The notes beneath the pieces were generated by a model. The model saw only the letters and a program-made list of their open reading frames with translations. It was not told where the DNA came from and did no database searches. From Listeria_A hofi (GTDB taxonomy: Bacteria; Bacillota; Bacilli; Lactobacillales; Listeriaceae): 62,525 nucleotides of DNA. The translations under genes were made by a program, and so were the position numbers. Location of the stretch: assembly GCF_963575615.1 (NCBI RefSeq), contig NZ_CAUYTL010000016.1, positions 1-62,525 on the forward strand, in the 5' to 3' direction. Below, in pieces: positions 26,934 through 35,608 of the stretch (its first letter is position 1; every line of letters begins with the position of its first letter).

Positions 26934-27951
26934 TCAAGTATACCGACTAGTATCGGAGCGACAATTCGAAGTTGCCAATGTGGATGAGTCTTTGAATGAA
27001 GATGTAGTCGTTGTTCGTCCGACTTATTTATCGATTTGTGCGGCGGATCAACGCTATTATACCGGTTCTCGCGGAAAAGAAATGCTCTCGAAGAAATTAC
27101 CGATGGCTCTTATTCATGAGGGAATCGGCGAAATCGTGTATGATGCGACAAAAGAATTTAAACCAGGCACAAAAGTAGTAATGATTCCAAATACACCGAT
27201 GGAAACGGACCCTATCATTGATGAGAATTATTTGCGTTCGAGCAAGTTCCGCTCTAGTGGCTATGACGGACTGATGCAAGATTACGTATTTATGCGCCGT
27301 GATCGTGTCGTTGTATTACCAGATGGGGTTAACCCAAAAGTAGCGGCGTTTTCTGAGTTAATTTCTGTTGCTGTGCACGCGATTTTACGTTTTGACCAAA
27401 AAGCCAATGAAAATCGCGAATCGTTCGGTGTTTGGGGCGATGGGAACTTAGGATTTATAACGGCCTTATTATTAAAAAACTGGTATCCAGACAGCAAAGT
27501 TTACATTTTCGGAAAAACACCATATAAATTAGACTTCTTCTCGTTCGTGGATGGCGCGTTTTCGATTGATCATATTCCATCAGATTTGGTAATCGATCAA
27601 GCATTTGAATGCGCAGGCGGGCGTGGAAGCCAGTATGCGGTTAGTCAGATTATCGATTTGATTAAGCCAGAAGGTACGATTTCGCTACTTGGCGTTTCTG
27701 AGTATCCGATTGAGTTTAACTCACGCATGGTACTTGAAAAAGGTTTGACTGTATATGGAAGTAGCCGTAGTGGTCGTGTGGATTTTGAGAAGACCGTTGA
27801 ATTTTTGACAGAGAACAAGCGAGCAGTAGAATACTTACAAAACCTTGTTGGTGAAGTGCATAAAGTTAAGTGCATACAAGATGTGATAGAAGCATTTGAA
27901 GCCGATCTCCGTAGTCCTTGGGGCAAGAGCGTGATGGAATGGGGAATTTAA
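26926..27951 (+). CDS. tarJ: Ribulose-5-phosphate reductase (TarJ), zinc alcohol-dehydrogenase family
   Basis: 341 residues. MDR dehydrogenase pattern: metal-site region LSICAADQRYYTG and ALIHEGIGE, then the dinucleotide fold GVWGDGNLGFITALLL. It reduces ribulose-5-phosphate to ribitol-5-phosphate with NADPH, which TarI then activates. The start ATG 26926 overlaps the last eight bases of tarI, with CAGGAGC upstream, so the pair is coupled. The frame runs further upstream inside tarI but has no site there. Confidence 0.92.
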   Translation: MINQVYRLVSERQFEVANVDESLNEDVVVVRPTYLSICAADQRYYTGSRGKEMLSKKLPMALIHEGIGEIVYDATKEFKPGTKVVMIPNTPMETDPIIDENYLRSSKFRSSGYDGLMQDYVFMRRDRVVVLPDGVNPKVAAFSELISVAVHAILRFDQKANENRESFGVWGDGNLGFITALLLKNWYPDSKVYIFGKTPYKLDFFSFVDGAFSIDHIPSDLVIDQAFECAGGRGSQYAVSQIIDLIKPEGTISLLGVSEYPIEFNSRMVLEKGLTVYGSSRSGRVDFEKTVEFLTENKRAVEYLQNLVGEVHKVKCIQDVIEAFEADLRSPWGKSVMEWGI

Positions 27952-27956
27952 AACAA

Positions 27957-28857
27957 AGTGCTGAAACTTAAAGTGCTGAAACAGCCCGTTTAGCCTCGAC
28001 AGAAATTGTTAGGGGGCGCAGTGAAAACCCGCCCTTGGTTTTTGCGGAGGTCACGAAATTTCCGAGAGGCTGGCTGTTGAAGCCGGATTCGGAGACAGCT
28101 AGGCGTGACGCAGGGCAAGGAACGAATGCTCACTGTGTTCGCACTCGTATTGAGGCTCTAAATCGACAAATGATGTCTCATAAGAGCCACAACATAGGGG
28201 GCGCAGTGAAAACCCGCTCTTGGTTTTTGCGGAAGGGCGTGAAGTTTTTGAGGAGACGGCTTCAACATAACTGAGACTTATCAATTTAGATATTCGGAAA
28301 CGGAAACTAGCTTGAGATTCAATGTTTATTTGTTGGTGGTTCCGATTTTTGCGTCTAAGAGCCACTGATGGATTACATGCTCACTCAGCTCGCATGCATA
28401 TTGAGGCTCTAAATCGGCAGGGGATGCCTCATAAGAGCCACAACATAGGGGGGGCGCAGTGAAAACCCGTCTTTGGTTTTTGCGGAGGTCACGAAATTTC
28501 CGAGAGGCTGGCTGTTGAAGCCGGATTCAAACAAAGTGCTGAAACAGCCCGTTCAGCTCCGAAAAAAACTGGAGCGTCCGCAGTAAAAACCCGCTCTTGG
28601 TTTTTGCGGAGGTCGTGAAGTTTTCGAGGAGTTGGCTGTTGAAGCCGGATTCAAAGACGACTGGGCGTGACGCAGAACAAGGAACAAATGCTCACTGTGT
28701 TCGCACTCGTATTGAGGCTCTAAGATTTTCTGCTTCTTATTTGTTCCACGATTATCCCAGGTTCGGCTTTTTAAGAGCCGCTGATGGATTACATGCTCAC
28801 TCAGCTCTCATGCATATTGAGGCTCTAAAAATCGGCAAGAGATGCCTCATAAGATTT
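27957..28857 (+). repeat. Array of structured intergenic repeats (modules A and B)
   Basis: About 900 bases without a supportable gene. Module A (stem GCTGAA..TTCAGC; hairpin AAAACC-7 nt-GGTTTT; GGCTGTTGAAGCC) occurs four times, complete or partial: 27957-28091, 28195-28265, 28447-28527 and 28535-28653. Module B (AGAGCC..GGCTCT..AGAGCC with inner GRCA-5 nt-TGYC hairpin) occurs at 28118-28195, 28354-28445 and 28770-28857. The 7-nt-loop hairpins are at 28024-28042, 28209-28227, 28462-28480 and 28586-28604. Two open frames, at 28035 and 28597, only follow the repeat: their products share VFAEV.KF and HCVRTRIEAL because the DNA repeats. Confidence 0.75.
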
Positions 28858-28924
28858 TTATCTAGGGTTATATTATCTCTTGATAGAGGATGATATAACC
28901 TTATTCTAATTAGGGGGTGAATAA

Positions 28925-30304
28925 ATGAAATTCGCAATTATAATACCGTTTTACAATGCAGAGAAACGGCTGGAAATTTCGGTGGAAAGTGTCATCAAGC
29001 AATCGTATGGTTTCGCAGAGAATATTCAAATCCTCTTAATCAATGATGGTAGCACAGATAAAAGTGGTGATATTGCCGATGCATTAGTCAGAAAATACCC
29101 ACAAAACATCTACCAAACCCATATCAAAAACGGTGGCCCAGCTCGTGCTCGGAATATTGGTCTCATGCATGTTAGAAATGATATTGATTTCGTTGGCTTT
29201 TTAGATGCAGATGATGTATATTCGTTACATATGATACGCGAAATGGCGTATTTTGCAGAGAAACATACAGAAATTAACATGATGGTCCCGCCGTTTTATT
29301 ACCTAGATGATTTTGGCACGCGTAAAAAAATCGGTGCGCACAAACTCAATACACGATTTGAGCAAGGAAGCCGTGTCGTGAATATTCAGGAGGACTATAA
29401 GGCAATCCATTTTTATATCGGTGGTACTTTCTTGCGTTTCGAGCGATTGAAGCGATTGGCATTTGATGAGTCGCTTCATTTTGGTGAGGATCAGCTACTA
29501 ATTACAAAATTATTGCTAGACGATGAAGCATATGGTGTAGTCGCTGATGTGGGCTATTTCTATTACCGCAATATGAAAAATAAGAGTTCGCTTGTAAATA
29601 AGTCGTGGAAAGATAAATCGCGTTATGAGTCGTTTATGCAGGTGGTTTATCAGTCTTACTTGGATGCTTCGAAAGCTAAGTTTGGCATGGTAATTCCATA
29701 TGTGCAGTACTTGATTAGTTATCATGCGAAATTATATTTTTATAAAGAGAATGTGTATTTTCGTGATGTGCTGACTGCGCAAGAACAAGAAGCGTTTGTT
29801 ACAACATTCCAACAGATTTTCAGTGAAGTCGAGGAAAGATATGTTTGGGAGTTAGATACAGCCCAACCAGTGAAGGAAATGATGCTGTCACTCCGCAAAA
29901 ATGGCTGGCCAGTTCGCTTTGAAACAGCACTGCTCGCAGATATTCCAATCATTTCTCTACATAAAAAGTGGCATGCAAATGGTCACGCAGAGTTGATTTG
30001 CGATGTAGAAGAAGCGCGTACGATTTTACCAGAAAAGAGCTTTTTTGCTGTGAAAACATTATTTTCAACAAAGAAAGCAACTTTGGAGAAGCGTTCTGAG
30101 GATCAATTGATTTGGGATGTTGTGGTACGACCGGCAGGAACGATTAGTAAGGCGAGAATTCGCTTAAAGCCTTGGGAACTAAGAGGCAAATGGTTTTATC
30201 AACATGCAGATTTGAAAGTAGAGTTGGAGCATTTTCGTTTAATGGCAGAACTTAGACAGAGAGCAAAACGGCGACTAAAGTTAAAGCGAGCGCTGAATCA
30301 ATAG
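28925..30304 (+). CDS. GT2 glycosyltransferase with long C-terminal domain (teichoic acid cluster)
   Basis: 459 residues. Residues 1-220 form a GT-A domain (FAIIIPFYNAEKRLEISVES, LINDGSTDKSG, FLDADDVYS, the latter being the metal-binding DxD). The C-terminal 230 residues are mixed helix and strand with an arginine/lysine-rich end, and I do not recognise them. GGGGGTGAATAA precedes the ATG. It heads a run with two CDP-alditol phosphotransferases and tagD, so it probably adds a sugar to the polymer. It resembles the N-terminal half of the 23740 gene as a stand-alone form. Confidence 0.8.
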   Translation: MKFAIIIPFYNAEKRLEISVESVIKQSYGFAENIQILLINDGSTDKSGDIADALVRKYPQNIYQTHIKNGGPARARNIGLMHVRNDIDFVGFLDADDVYSLHMIREMAYFAEKHTEINMMVPPFYYLDDFGTRKKIGAHKLNTRFEQGSRVVNIQEDYKAIHFYIGGTFLRFERLKRLAFDESLHFGEDQLLITKLLLDDEAYGVVADVGYFYYRNMKNKSSLVNKSWKDKSRYESFMQVVYQSYLDASKAKFGMVIPYVQYLISYHAKLYFYKENVYFRDVLTAQEQEAFVTTFQQIFSEVEERYVWELDTAQPVKEMMLSLRKNGWPVRFETALLADIPIISLHKKWHANGHAELICDVEEARTILPEKSFFAVKTLFSTKKATLEKRSEDQLIWDVVVRPAGTISKARIRLKPWELRGKWFYQHADLKVELEHFRLMAELRQRAKRRLKLKRALNQ

Positions 30305-30322
30305 AGATAAGAGGGTCAATAG

Positions 30323-31477
30323 ATGGCAAAATTAATCCAATCGGTGTATTATTTTTTATTTCAATTAGCAGGATTTTTACCGCGAAAACAGAATTTAGTT
30401 ATGTTTGAGAGTTTTTCAGGCAAGCAGTATAGCTGTAATCCGCGTGCAATTTATGAATATATGAAAGAGCATGAGCCTGGCTATACGCTATTGTGGAGTG
30501 TGAATGGGCGCTATACGAAACTTTTTGAAGAGCATGGCGTTCCTTATGTGACACGATTTTCGGTGAAGTGGCTATTTACGATGGGACGAGCGAAGTATTG
30601 GATTTCGAATAGTCGTTTGCCGTTGGAGTTGCCGAAACCAAAGCAGACGGTGTACGTACAAACGTGGCATGGGACACCACTCAAGAAGCTTGGTGTGGAC
30701 ATTGATGAGGTGCATATGCCGGGTCAGTCGACAGCTCAATACAAGGATGATTTTGTGCGGGAAGCAGCGAAATGGGATTATTTAATTTCACCAAATGCGT
30801 ATTCAAGCAAAATTTTTCGGAGTGCCTTTGGGTTTCAAGGTGCGATGATTGATTCGGGATATCCGCGCAATGATGTACTTTTTAGTCCCGATAAAGATAT
30901 ATTGATTGCGGAGATTCGTCGCAAGCTCAAGATTCCAGACGGAAAGCGTGTTATATTGTATGCTCCAACGTGGCGTGATAATGATTTTCACAAAGCTGGT
31001 GAGTATAAATTTGATTTGAAGTTTGATGTCGCGGAAATGAAGGCACGATTTGGTGATGATGTGGTATTGCTCGTCCGGATGCACTATTTGGTAGCGGAAC
31101 AGTTTGATTTTGCGCAGTACGGTGATTTCATTCGCGATGCTTCGGCGTACGATGATATTCGAGATTTGTATTTGGTGAGCGATATGTTGATTACGGATTA
31201 CTCGTCAGTCTTTTTTGATTATGCGATTTTGGATAGGCCGATGATTTTCTTTACGTATGATTTGGCTGAGTATCGTGATACGTTACGTGGTTTTTATTTT
31301 GATTTTGAAACAAATGCACCGGGACCGTTAGTGGAGACAAGCGAGCAACTGATGAATGAAATAGCAACAATATTGGAGCAGCCAGCCAAGAGTAATAGTC
31401 AATTCTTCCAGCAATTTTGTGAATGGGAGGACGGGCACGCAGCGGAAAAAACTGTGAAAATCGTTTTTAAAAAGTAG
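30323..31477 (+). CDS. CDP-glycerol/ribitol phosphotransferase (TagF/TarL-like)
   Basis: 384 residues. The catalytic motifs of the family are clear: QTWHGTPLKKLGVDIDEVHM, VRMHYLV (histidine kept, proline of the usual HP lost) and ITDYSSVFFDYA. The N-terminus has a short amphipathic stretch for membrane association. Family members transfer polyol phosphate from the CDP form to the growing wall teichoic acid. The order of this and the next gene before tagD suggests primase and polymerase steps; which is which cannot be decided here. GAGGGTC precedes the ATG. Confidence 0.87.
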   Translation: MAKLIQSVYYFLFQLAGFLPRKQNLVMFESFSGKQYSCNPRAIYEYMKEHEPGYTLLWSVNGRYTKLFEEHGVPYVTRFSVKWLFTMGRAKYWISNSRLPLELPKPKQTVYVQTWHGTPLKKLGVDIDEVHMPGQSTAQYKDDFVREAAKWDYLISPNAYSSKIFRSAFGFQGAMIDSGYPRNDVLFSPDKDILIAEIRRKLKIPDGKRVILYAPTWRDNDFHKAGEYKFDLKFDVAEMKARFGDDVVLLVRMHYLVAEQFDFAQYGDFIRDASAYDDIRDLYLVSDMLITDYSSVFFDYAILDRPMIFFTYDLAEYRDTLRGFYFDFETNAPGPLVETSEQLMNEIATILEQPAKSNSQFFQQFCEWEDGHAAEKTVKIVFKK

Positions 31478-31483
31478 GTGTTA

Positions 31484-32641
31484 ATGATGAAAAATGTAGC
31501 GATAAAGCTTTATATGATGTTGGTTCGAGTGTTAGGCGTTGTATTTGGTCGTTTTCCAGTGCAGCAAAAAGTGGTGATGTTGATTAGTTTCCCGGAAAAT
31601 CCTGCAGCGATTTTGCGAGAGATGGAGAAATCGCATTTTACCCCTGAAACGATTGTTTTTTACGATCCACGTTTGAATGTAGATGGCATGGCACGTAATT
31701 TCATGCGTTCTTTACCAAAAACAAACGGGAATCTTATTCGGCTAATGTTTCATTTGAGTACCGCAAAAGTTGTCGTGACGGATAATTATTTTCCAGAATT
31801 GGCAGGTGTTACGTGGCGTGACTCGATGGAATGTGTGCAAATTTGGCATGCGAATGGTGCGCTGAAGAAATTTGGTTGGGAAGATAAGGCTGCGCAAAAA
31901 CGCTCAGATTCGGATAAAAAACGTTTTCAAGCGGTGTATAAGACTTTTTCCAAGATTGTTGTTGGATCGGATGAGATGGGAGAACTTTTCAAGCGTTCGT
32001 TTTTAGTAGACGATTCTCAGTTGATGAAACTGGGCGTGCCACGGACGGATTATTATTTTGATGAAGTGGCTTTGGAGCAAAACAGGAGTATTGGACTGGC
32101 GAAGTACGGAATCAAGGATAAAAAAGTGATTTTGTATGCACCGACGTATCGAGATGAAGAATTGGCAGAGGCGAAGTTGCATCTTGATGTTGCTGCGATG
32201 AAGGCGAAGTTTGCTGATCAGTACCAACTTTTGTTGAAGTTGCATCCTTCGATGTTAGCAGATTTGCCAAAGCAAAACGATGATTTTTGTGTGTATGTTG
32301 AGAAAGAGACGGAGCTTGAGACGCTTTTGCCGATGGTGGATGTGTTGATTACTGACTACTCTTCTATACCGTTTGAATTTGCCTTTTTGCAGAAGCCGAT
32401 GATTTTCTTTGCGTATGATTTGGATGCGTACGATAATAGTCGTGGTTTGGCAGATGGATATTTGGAGGAAATTCCGGGTACGCTGTGTAGGACAACTGCT
32501 GAGATTATTGCTGCAATGGAAGAGCCAACAATGAATGCAGAAGTGGTGCAAGCATTTAGCGCGCGATGGAATAAATATTCAGATGGTGAGTCGAGCAAAC
32601 GTTTTGTGACCTTCTTACAGGAGGAAATGGAGCGAGAATAA
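31484..32641 (+). CDS. CDP-glycerol phosphotransferase (TagB-like)
   Basis: 385 residues with QIWHANGALKKFGWED, LLKLHPSM and ITDYSSIPFEF, the three family motifs. TagB-type enzymes add the first glycerol phosphate to the lipid-linked disaccharide, completing the linkage unit. Adjacent tagD supplies CDP-glycerol, which supports that role. The frame opens at GTG 31478, but the GTAGG site lies across it. ATG 31484 or 31487 fits better. Confidence 0.85.
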   Translation: MMKNVAIKLYMMLVRVLGVVFGRFPVQQKVVMLISFPENPAAILREMEKSHFTPETIVFYDPRLNVDGMARNFMRSLPKTNGNLIRLMFHLSTAKVVVTDNYFPELAGVTWRDSMECVQIWHANGALKKFGWEDKAAQKRSDSDKKRFQAVYKTFSKIVVGSDEMGELFKRSFLVDDSQLMKLGVPRTDYYFDEVALEQNRSIGLAKYGIKDKKVILYAPTYRDEELAEAKLHLDVAAMKAKFADQYQLLLKLHPSMLADLPKQNDDFCVYVEKETELETLLPMVDVLITDYSSIPFEFAFLQKPMIFFAYDLDAYDNSRGLADGYLEEIPGTLCRTTAEIIAAMEEPTMNAEVVQAFSARWNKYSDGESSKRFVTFLQEEMERE

Positions 32642-32697
32642 GCTAGCGAAATGCGCCTATTCTTGCTATACTAGTGACTAGGAAAGTAGGTGTTTTC

Positions 32698-33081
32698 ATG
32701 AAAAAAGTGATTACATACGGCACATTTGATTTGCTACATTGGGGTCATATCAAGCTTCTTGAGCGTGCAAAGTCGCTAGGAGATTATTTAGTTGTGGCAA
32801 TTTCGACGGATGAATTCAATCGGATAAAGCATAAAGAGGCCTACCATAGTTTCGAGCACCGTAAACTAATTTTAGAAGCGATTCGTTATGTTGATGAAGT
32901 GATTCCAGAGAGTCATTGGGAGCAGAAGATTCAAGATGTGAAGGATCATGATATTGATATTTTTGTGATGGGTGACGATTGGAAGGGTGAATTTGATTTC
33001 CTGAAAGATTACTGTGAAGTCGTTTATTTACCGAGAACAAATGGTATCTCAACAACTAAAATTAAAGATGACTTACGATAA
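32698..33081 (+). CDS. tagD: Glycerol-3-phosphate cytidylyltransferase
   Basis: 127 residues, the usual TagD length. The nucleotide site reads KVITYGTFDLLHWGHIKLLERA (HxGH as HWGH), with the late signature RTNGISTTKIKDDL. It makes CDP-glycerol for the linkage unit. I chose ATG 32698 after GGAAAGTAGG; the frame from 32674 has no site. It ends the teichoic acid block with a hairpin right after it. Confidence 0.95.
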   Translation: MKKVITYGTFDLLHWGHIKLLERAKSLGDYLVVAISTDEFNRIKHKEAYHSFEHRKLILEAIRYVDEVIPESHWEQKIQDVKDHDIDIFVMGDDWKGEFDFLKDYCEVVYLPRTNGISTTKIKDDLR

Positions 33082-33086
33082 ATTCA

Positions 33087-33135
33087 AAAGCCGCGAAGAA
33101 TGGTGTTTTCAAAAACTGTTTTTCGTGGCTTTTTG
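33087..33135 (+). terminator. Terminator after tagD
   Basis: AAAAGCCGCGAA pairs with TTCGTGGCTTTT (one G-T pair), then T-run. Confidence 0.7.
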
Positions 33136-33237
33136 TATCGAATCTTAAAAGTTCCTTAAATTGCACTAAAACATCTTGTGAAAAACTGTTTTTCGCTATA
33201 TGCTTGGTGTAGAGTGAGACGAAATGAGGAAATGAGT

Positions 33238-34686
33238 ATGTCCATTAAATTACGCTTTATGCTATCTTATATTGCAGTTATCATCTTAACGGGAACTTTT
33301 TTAATCTCGGCTTTTTTTCTAGGTGTATACACGCTGACAGGCGCTTCGCCGGGACAATTATACAAAGCAGCAACGCTTCAACGGCCGCTTTCAACAGATG
33401 AAGAAAATGCTTTTTTAGAGCTGAAAATGTTAGCAAAAAGTACGCCAGATCAGTTGTTGGAATATCAGAATTTTGAATCGCTAGAGAAAAGTAGTGTGCA
33501 GATTGTGGTGCGGAAAAATGATACAATTGTGTATTCGTCTGCAGACTTATCTAAAAAATCATTGCTTGTGCACCAGCCTAACTATGAAATAAATAATTTA
33601 AATATGCGTGGAACGATTGATAATCAAGGGGATTTGTTTCGTTATATTAAGTTTGACTATCTTTATTCAGACGGTTCAGAAGGCAGTGTCATGGTGCTTC
33701 AATCAGAGAACTCCTATACAGAGATACTACAGAAATGGGGCGCGCTTATCATCGGAGCGGTTTTATTATTTGGTGTTTTGGTGATTGGGTTGCTTAGTTA
33801 CTTTGTTGCCAGAAGTGTGATACGGCCTATCGTTCATCTGAAAGAAGGCGCAGAAAAGATTGAGGCTGGTAATCTAGATTTCGAAATGGAAGAACCCAAA
33901 GGAAAAAATGAAATTTCGACGCTTATTACGACATTCGAAAAGATGAGAATCAGGCTAAAAAAATCGCTAGAAGTCCAAGAACAATATGAGAACAATCGCA
34001 AAGAATTGCTATCGAATATTTCACATGATTTAAAAACGCCGATTACATCAATTGTTGGATATATTGAAGGGATAAAGGATGGTGTTGCGAATACACCAGA
34101 AAAACAAGCGAAGTATTTGGAAATTGCGCATGCGAAAGCGAAAGATATGGATGCTTTGATTGATGAGTTATTCTTATTCTCTAAGCTTGATTTGCATAAA
34201 GAACCATTTTATTTTAGAGATGTGGATCTAAATGCTTTATTATCACAAGTGGCGGAAGAATCGGAATGGAGTTTTGAACAAGCAAATTTTGAGGTAATCG
34301 TTCCTGAGGAGAAATTGGTGGTTGAAGCAGATCGCGATAAATTGAAGCGGGTTTTAGAGAATTTAATTCAAAATAGTATTAAATATATGGATAAAGAGCA
34401 GGCAAATATCAAGATTCAGCTTGAAAAACGTGAAATGGATGCGATAATCACAATTCATGATAATGGCATGGGAATTTCTGATGATGGGCAAGAAGTGATT
34501 TTTGACCGTTTCTATAGGGAGGAAGTATCACGAAATTCTGCAACAGGGGGCAGTGGACTAGGCTTGTCGATTGCAAAACAGATTGTAGAAGAGCATGGTG
34601 GCGAAATTTGGGCTGTAAGTAAGCTTGGAGTCGGTACGAGTGTTTCGATTAAATTACGATGTAACAGGAAAGTAGTGGATGAATGA
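33238..34686 (+). CDS. Sensor histidine kinase (two membrane helices, HAMP)
   Basis: 482 residues. Helix one is near 8-30 and helix two near 165-190 (LIIGAVLLFGVLVIGLLSYF), enclosing an extracellular sensor. A HAMP domain follows, then HisKA with the phospho-acceptor in SHDLKTPITSI, and the ATPase with LIQNSIKYM and GSGLGLSIAKQIVEEHGG. I chose ATG 33238 seven bases after GAGGA. The kinase precedes its regulator, the reverse of the commonest order, and overlaps it by four bases. Signal unknown. Confidence 0.88.
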   Translation: MSIKLRFMLSYIAVIILTGTFLISAFFLGVYTLTGASPGQLYKAATLQRPLSTDEENAFLELKMLAKSTPDQLLEYQNFESLEKSSVQIVVRKNDTIVYSSADLSKKSLLVHQPNYEINNLNMRGTIDNQGDLFRYIKFDYLYSDGSEGSVMVLQSENSYTEILQKWGALIIGAVLLFGVLVIGLLSYFVARSVIRPIVHLKEGAEKIEAGNLDFEMEEPKGKNEISTLITTFEKMRIRLKKSLEVQEQYENNRKELLSNISHDLKTPITSIVGYIEGIKDGVANTPEKQAKYLEIAHAKAKDMDALIDELFLFSKLDLHKEPFYFRDVDLNALLSQVAEESEWSFEQANFEVIVPEEKLVVEADRDKLKRVLENLIQNSIKYMDKEQANIKIQLEKREMDAIITIHDNGMGISDDGQEVIFDRFYREEVSRNSATGGSGLGLSIAKQIVEEHGGEIWAVSKLGVGTSVSIKLRCNRKVVDE

Positions 34687-35378
34687 TGAAGCGGATCTTG
34701 TTAGTGGAAGATGAGCTGGAAATTGCGGAATTAGAGCGTGATTATTTGGAAATCAATGATATGGAAGTGATGATTGAGCGAAATGGGGCGAAAGGGCTTG
34801 AGCGAGCGCTAGGGGAGGATTTCGATTTGATTATTCTTGATATTATGTTGCCGGATATGAGTGGATTTGATATTTGTCGTTCCATCCGGGCAGAGAAAGA
34901 AGTGCCGATTTTGCTCGTTTCTGCACGCAAAGAGGATATTGATAAGGTTCGTGGACTTGGTTTAGGCGCAGACGATTATATTACAAAGCCGTTTAGTCCA
35001 AGTGAACTAGTGGCTCGTGTGAAGGCTCACTTGGCGCGTTACGAGCGTTTAGTAAAAAGTGATAAGGAAACACAAAACGAGCTTTTAGAAGTGCGTAATT
35101 TGACGTTGGATTTAGACGGTCGAAAAGCGTTTCTAGAAGATCAAGAAATTATTTTTACGACGAAGGAATTTGATTTGCTCATATTCTTGGCAAAGCGGCC
35201 GAATCGCGTTTGGAATAAAGAACAACTTTTTGAGCAAATATGGGGGATGCAAGCTGCCGGAGATGTGTCAACGGTTGTCGTGCATATTAGGAAGATTCGG
35301 GAGAAATTGGAGACCCATGGCGCAGATGCTGAAATGATTGAGACAATTTGGGGCGCGGGATACCGTTTTAATTTGTAG
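34683..35378 (+). CDS. OmpR/PhoB-family response regulator
   Basis: 231 residues. The receiver domain has the acidic pair EDE, the phospho-acceptor aspartate in LIILDIMLPDMSG (near residue 53) and the lysine in ITKPFSP. The C-terminal winged helix ends with STVVVHIRKIREKLE and GAGYRFNL. It is coupled to the kinase by overlap. ATG 34683 or 34686 are both possible. A terminator follows at 35388. Confidence 0.92.
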   Translation: MMKRILLVEDELEIAELERDYLEINDMEVMIERNGAKGLERALGEDFDLIILDIMLPDMSGFDICRSIRAEKEVPILLVSARKEDIDKVRGLGLGADDYITKPFSPSELVARVKAHLARYERLVKSDKETQNELLEVRNLTLDLDGRKAFLEDQEIIFTTKEFDLLIFLAKRPNRVWNKEQLFEQIWGMQAAGDVSTVVVHIRKIREKLETHGADAEMIETIWGAGYRFNL

Positions 35379-35387
35379 AGGATTACG

Positions 35388-35423
35388 CGCTGGTGGCTGA
35401 CATATTGCTACCAGCGTTTCTTT
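35388..35423 (+). terminator. Terminator after the two-component system
   Basis: CGCTGGTGGC pairs with GCTACCAGCG (one G-T pair) around a 9-base loop and is followed by TTTCTTTG. Confidence 0.65.
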
Positions 35424-35424
35424 G

Positions 35425-35501
35425 TTGGTAATCTTAGGAATGGTATTATTATTCCTAAGATTACCAATATGAGTGAGAACGGAGTGAGCATTCGTTCCAT
35501 T
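35425..35501. repeat. 17-bp perfect palindrome joined to a module-B repeat fragment
   Basis: TTGGTAATCTTAGGAAT (35425-35441) is exactly complementary to 35451-35467 with a 9-base loop. It runs straight into GAGTGAGAACGGAGTGAGCATTCGTTCC (35471-35498, with gaps), which matches the reverse complement of 28118-28150. It is therefore a fourth locus of the structured repeat family, in minus orientation. There is no T-run, so it is not a plain terminator. The rest of 35502-35608 shows nothing clear beyond an A/T-rich stretch and the pncB ribosome site. Confidence 0.55.
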
Positions 35502-35608
35502 CGGATGCCAATGAAGAAGAAAAAGTTAAATGAGACTCCTTTAGTTAGCTTTTATTTGAAATTTAAGCTATGATGTTTTATAAGAAAACATAGACAGGAG
35601 TATGGAGT

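Noticed and set aside
27957..28857. CRISPR array
   Set aside because: The units are long, uneven and carry no short equal repeats with unique spacers; no cas gene is in the window.
28035..28893. Two open frames with shared words (28035-28274 and 28597-28893)
   Set aside because: The similarity comes from repeated DNA; the copies have indels that shift frame, no ribosome site, and conservation follows stem pairing, not codons.
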